Source of the DNA: Jacaranda mimosifolia
Lineage: Eukaryota > Streptophyta > Magnoliopsida > Lamiales > Bignoniaceae
Assembly (NCBI GenBank): GCA_018894105.1
Contig: CM032124.1
Coordinates: 2,899,501-2,963,500, forward strand
Reading direction: 5' to 3'
Length of the DNA stretch: 64,000 nucleotides
Shown: piece by piece, positions 62,663 to 64,000 of the stretch
How positions within the stretch are numbered: position 1 is the stretch's first letter
Layout of the letters: each line of letters opens with the position of its first letter
The notes under the pieces: generated by a model
What the model saw: the letters and a program-made list of their open reading frames with translations, nothing else
The model's database searches: none
What the model was told of the DNA's origin: nothing
Translations under genes and position numbers: made by a program

Positions 62663-62943
62663 TTACAATAAAGTTTGTCCCTTCTCAAAACAAAGGAAAC
62701 AACCACTTTATTTTCAATTTATTTTTCTTATTTTTTTTAAATAAAAAGAAACGATTGATACATTCTCAAAAATTTTATCCCAAAATCTCATTCTCTTAAA
62801 ATATTTTTCAGAAAACGCAAAAAACATCAGACAACAGGCCCTTTGCATCTTGAAATTGGAATTGATGATATGACCTTGGGCCGGACTTTACTGCTGAGTT
62901 CTAATATTTTGTCAAAACCCTATGATCCATAGACTATAAATAG

Positions 62944-63663
62944 GGGGAGTTGGGTGCCACACGGCTGGGTGGCACCCAACTCAACCTTGAATGTGGCAGC
63001 TTTTGTATTTTGTATTTTTATTTTTTTAGCCTTTTGAATTTTCAAAATTAATATAATTATGATAGTTGTAGGTAATTTGATAATAATAATTTAATTATTA
63101 TATTATATAGTTGCAATTTGATACGTGTCAATATTATGTCATGTAGTTAAATTGCCATATACCTTTATTGTTAAAATTATAAAAATTATATTAAAGTCCA
63201 AAAAATTAAGGACATTATATTGTAATAAATAAGATTATCATAAATTATAGTAATAAATTTTTTACTATACTTTTATTATATATGTTACTAATTATTAATA
63301 ATCCTATGTTTAATTTTTTGGTCCTATGTTTAATCTGTGAATTTTCTAAAAATTAAGAAAAATTATCATGTTCAAATTTTTTTTTTTTTTTTTTCACTAA
63401 ATTTCAAAATCACAATTGGTATTGATATTGACAAGTATCAAATTGCATTAAAAAATTCAAATGCAACTACATGACATAATAATTAAATTATTATTATCAA
63501 ATTATCCACAATTATCATAATTATATTAATATTGAAATTCAAGAAGCAAAAAAATAAAAATAAATTAAACATATATATACACACACAAAAGCTGCCACAT
63601 GACATGCGGCAGCTTCAAGGAGGAGTTGGGTGCCCACCCAACTGCGTGGCATCGAACTCCTCC
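62944..63663. mobile_element. fold-back Mutator-type MITE, 9 bp TSD
   Basis: 720 bp and almost completely self-complementary. Ends GGGGGAGTTGGGTGCC and, inverted, GGGAGGAGTTCGATGCC. Flanks TATAAATAG (62935-62943) / CATAAATAG (63664-63672). Gene 1's intron has the empty site at about 1960. Each end also contains a small internal hairpin (GTTGGGTG...CACCCAAC). Confidence 0.85.
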
Positions 63664-63880
63664 CATAAATAGTTGATATGTCATCTGAGTGATTTTCGAC
63701 TGAAAAAAAGTTACTTAACTTGCCATCTAATTGGTTTGAATTAGTCGTCATCAGTCCCATGACAAGAACTATGTAATAATTAACATATTTCAAGATAATC
63801 CTTGTAACGTGGAAGAAATTTCAGTAAGATGACATAGGGATGACTTCAATAGAAAATACCTCAATAAAATTTAGTCCGTA

Positions 63881-64000
63881 AAAGTAGGGGTGGTAATTTG
63901 AATGAGGCGGATGGGTTCAAGTTGGGTTGAAATATGATGTAATATTAATTTTCTTAACCCTAACCCAACCTGAATCGTATCATATTACGTTTAGGTCGAT
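63881..64000. mobile_element. left end of a further MITE, cut by the window
   Basis: Homology to the NLR gene 1 intron stops at 63880. TAGGGGTGGTAATTTGAATG begins there, a common hAT-MITE start, and the sequence continues to the window end. Confidence 0.45.

Larger units (their letters stand above)
39858..62845. mobile_element. TIR element copy 2, swollen to 23 kb by nested insertions
   Basis: Its own sequence is the set 39858-39979, 40719-41184, 44737-45037 and 61708-62845, minus a Tourist-like MITE; these pieces are collinear with 29899-31489. The right end, inverted, reads GGGCCTGTTGTCTGATG. The left end is eroded (ACTATGTTCTTAC). It interrupts the NLR intron between CTGTTAAACTTGG and CATCTTGAAATTGG. 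Confidence 0.65.
33112..64000 (+). other. giant intron of the second NLR gene (right end outside window)
   Basis: The donor GTGATGATTAT is identical in position and sequence to that of gene 1. Pieces collinear with gene 1's intron are 33112-33163, 39813-39857, 62846-62943 and 63664-63880, and everything between them is inserted DNA. In gene 1 only about 275 bp separates the last shared piece from exon 2, so the acceptor should lie a few hundred bases past the window end unless more insertions intervene. Confidence 0.7.

Overview
The window is nuclear plant DNA. It is AT-rich and gene-poor, with intron-containing NLR disease-resistance genes of the CC-NB-ARC-LRR class, solo LTRs, MITEs and CACTA, Mutator and hAT relics. 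It also carries endogenous pararetrovirus (Caulimoviridae) DNA. The NLR type (a MADA-type N terminus plus an R1-like relic) suggests a eudicot, perhaps an asterid. That last step is inference.

Layout. 1-6.4 kb: one apparently intact NLR gene of 890 codons, two coding exons and a probable 3'UTR intron. 6.6-32.6 kb: intergenic repeat land. It holds three copies of an AT-rich repeat family (P1, P2, P3) split by two solo LTRs with recognisable target-site duplications, a Mutator-type MITE and a SINE. It also holds a badly decayed second NLR (15.4-16.4 kb), a CACTA element (16.6-18.3 kb), a third LTR-like block and a duplicated block A1/A2. 32.69-33.11 kb: the first exon of a third NLR, a close paralogue of the first. 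Its intron runs past the end of the window, more than 30 kb, against 1.77 kb in the first NLR.

That intron is inflated by nested insertions. The first is a 6.65 kb Mutator-like element (33.16-39.81 kb); the catalytic middle of its transposase is missing, and it carries four tandem arrays that share a TGTACT core. The second is a 23 kb composite (39.86-62.85 kb): a terminal-inverted-repeat element into which an hAT MITE, a Tourist-like MITE and two pararetroviral insertions have landed. The third is a 720 bp fold-back Mutator MITE (62.94-63.66 kb).

The two pararetroviral insertions are the most unusual feature. The smaller (41.19-44.68 kb) is two partial viral 3' regions in divergent orientation. 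The larger (45.04-61.6 kb) is two almost full-length genomes arranged tail to tail, a palindrome of about 16.5 kb. Each is flanked by an exceptionally long direct duplication of host sequence (45 bp and 113 bp). The viral genome order is tRNA-Met primer site, movement protein, coat protein with CCHC knuckle, aspartic protease, reverse transcriptase/RNase H, then a downstream ORF of unknown function that overlaps the polyprotein stop by ATGA. There is no integrase and no LTR. The organisation resembles florendoviruses/petuviruses (inference). All viral frames are broken. The two large copies share a hAT-type MITE insertion and several stop codons that the small copy lacks where it can be compared, so they cannot be two independent arrivals of a functional virus.

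Likely relations: the NLRs act in intracellular immunity, and the rest is repeat DNA. The pararetroviral inverted repeats could, if transcribed, form long double-stranded RNA. No RNA data are available here, so that stays a hypothesis.
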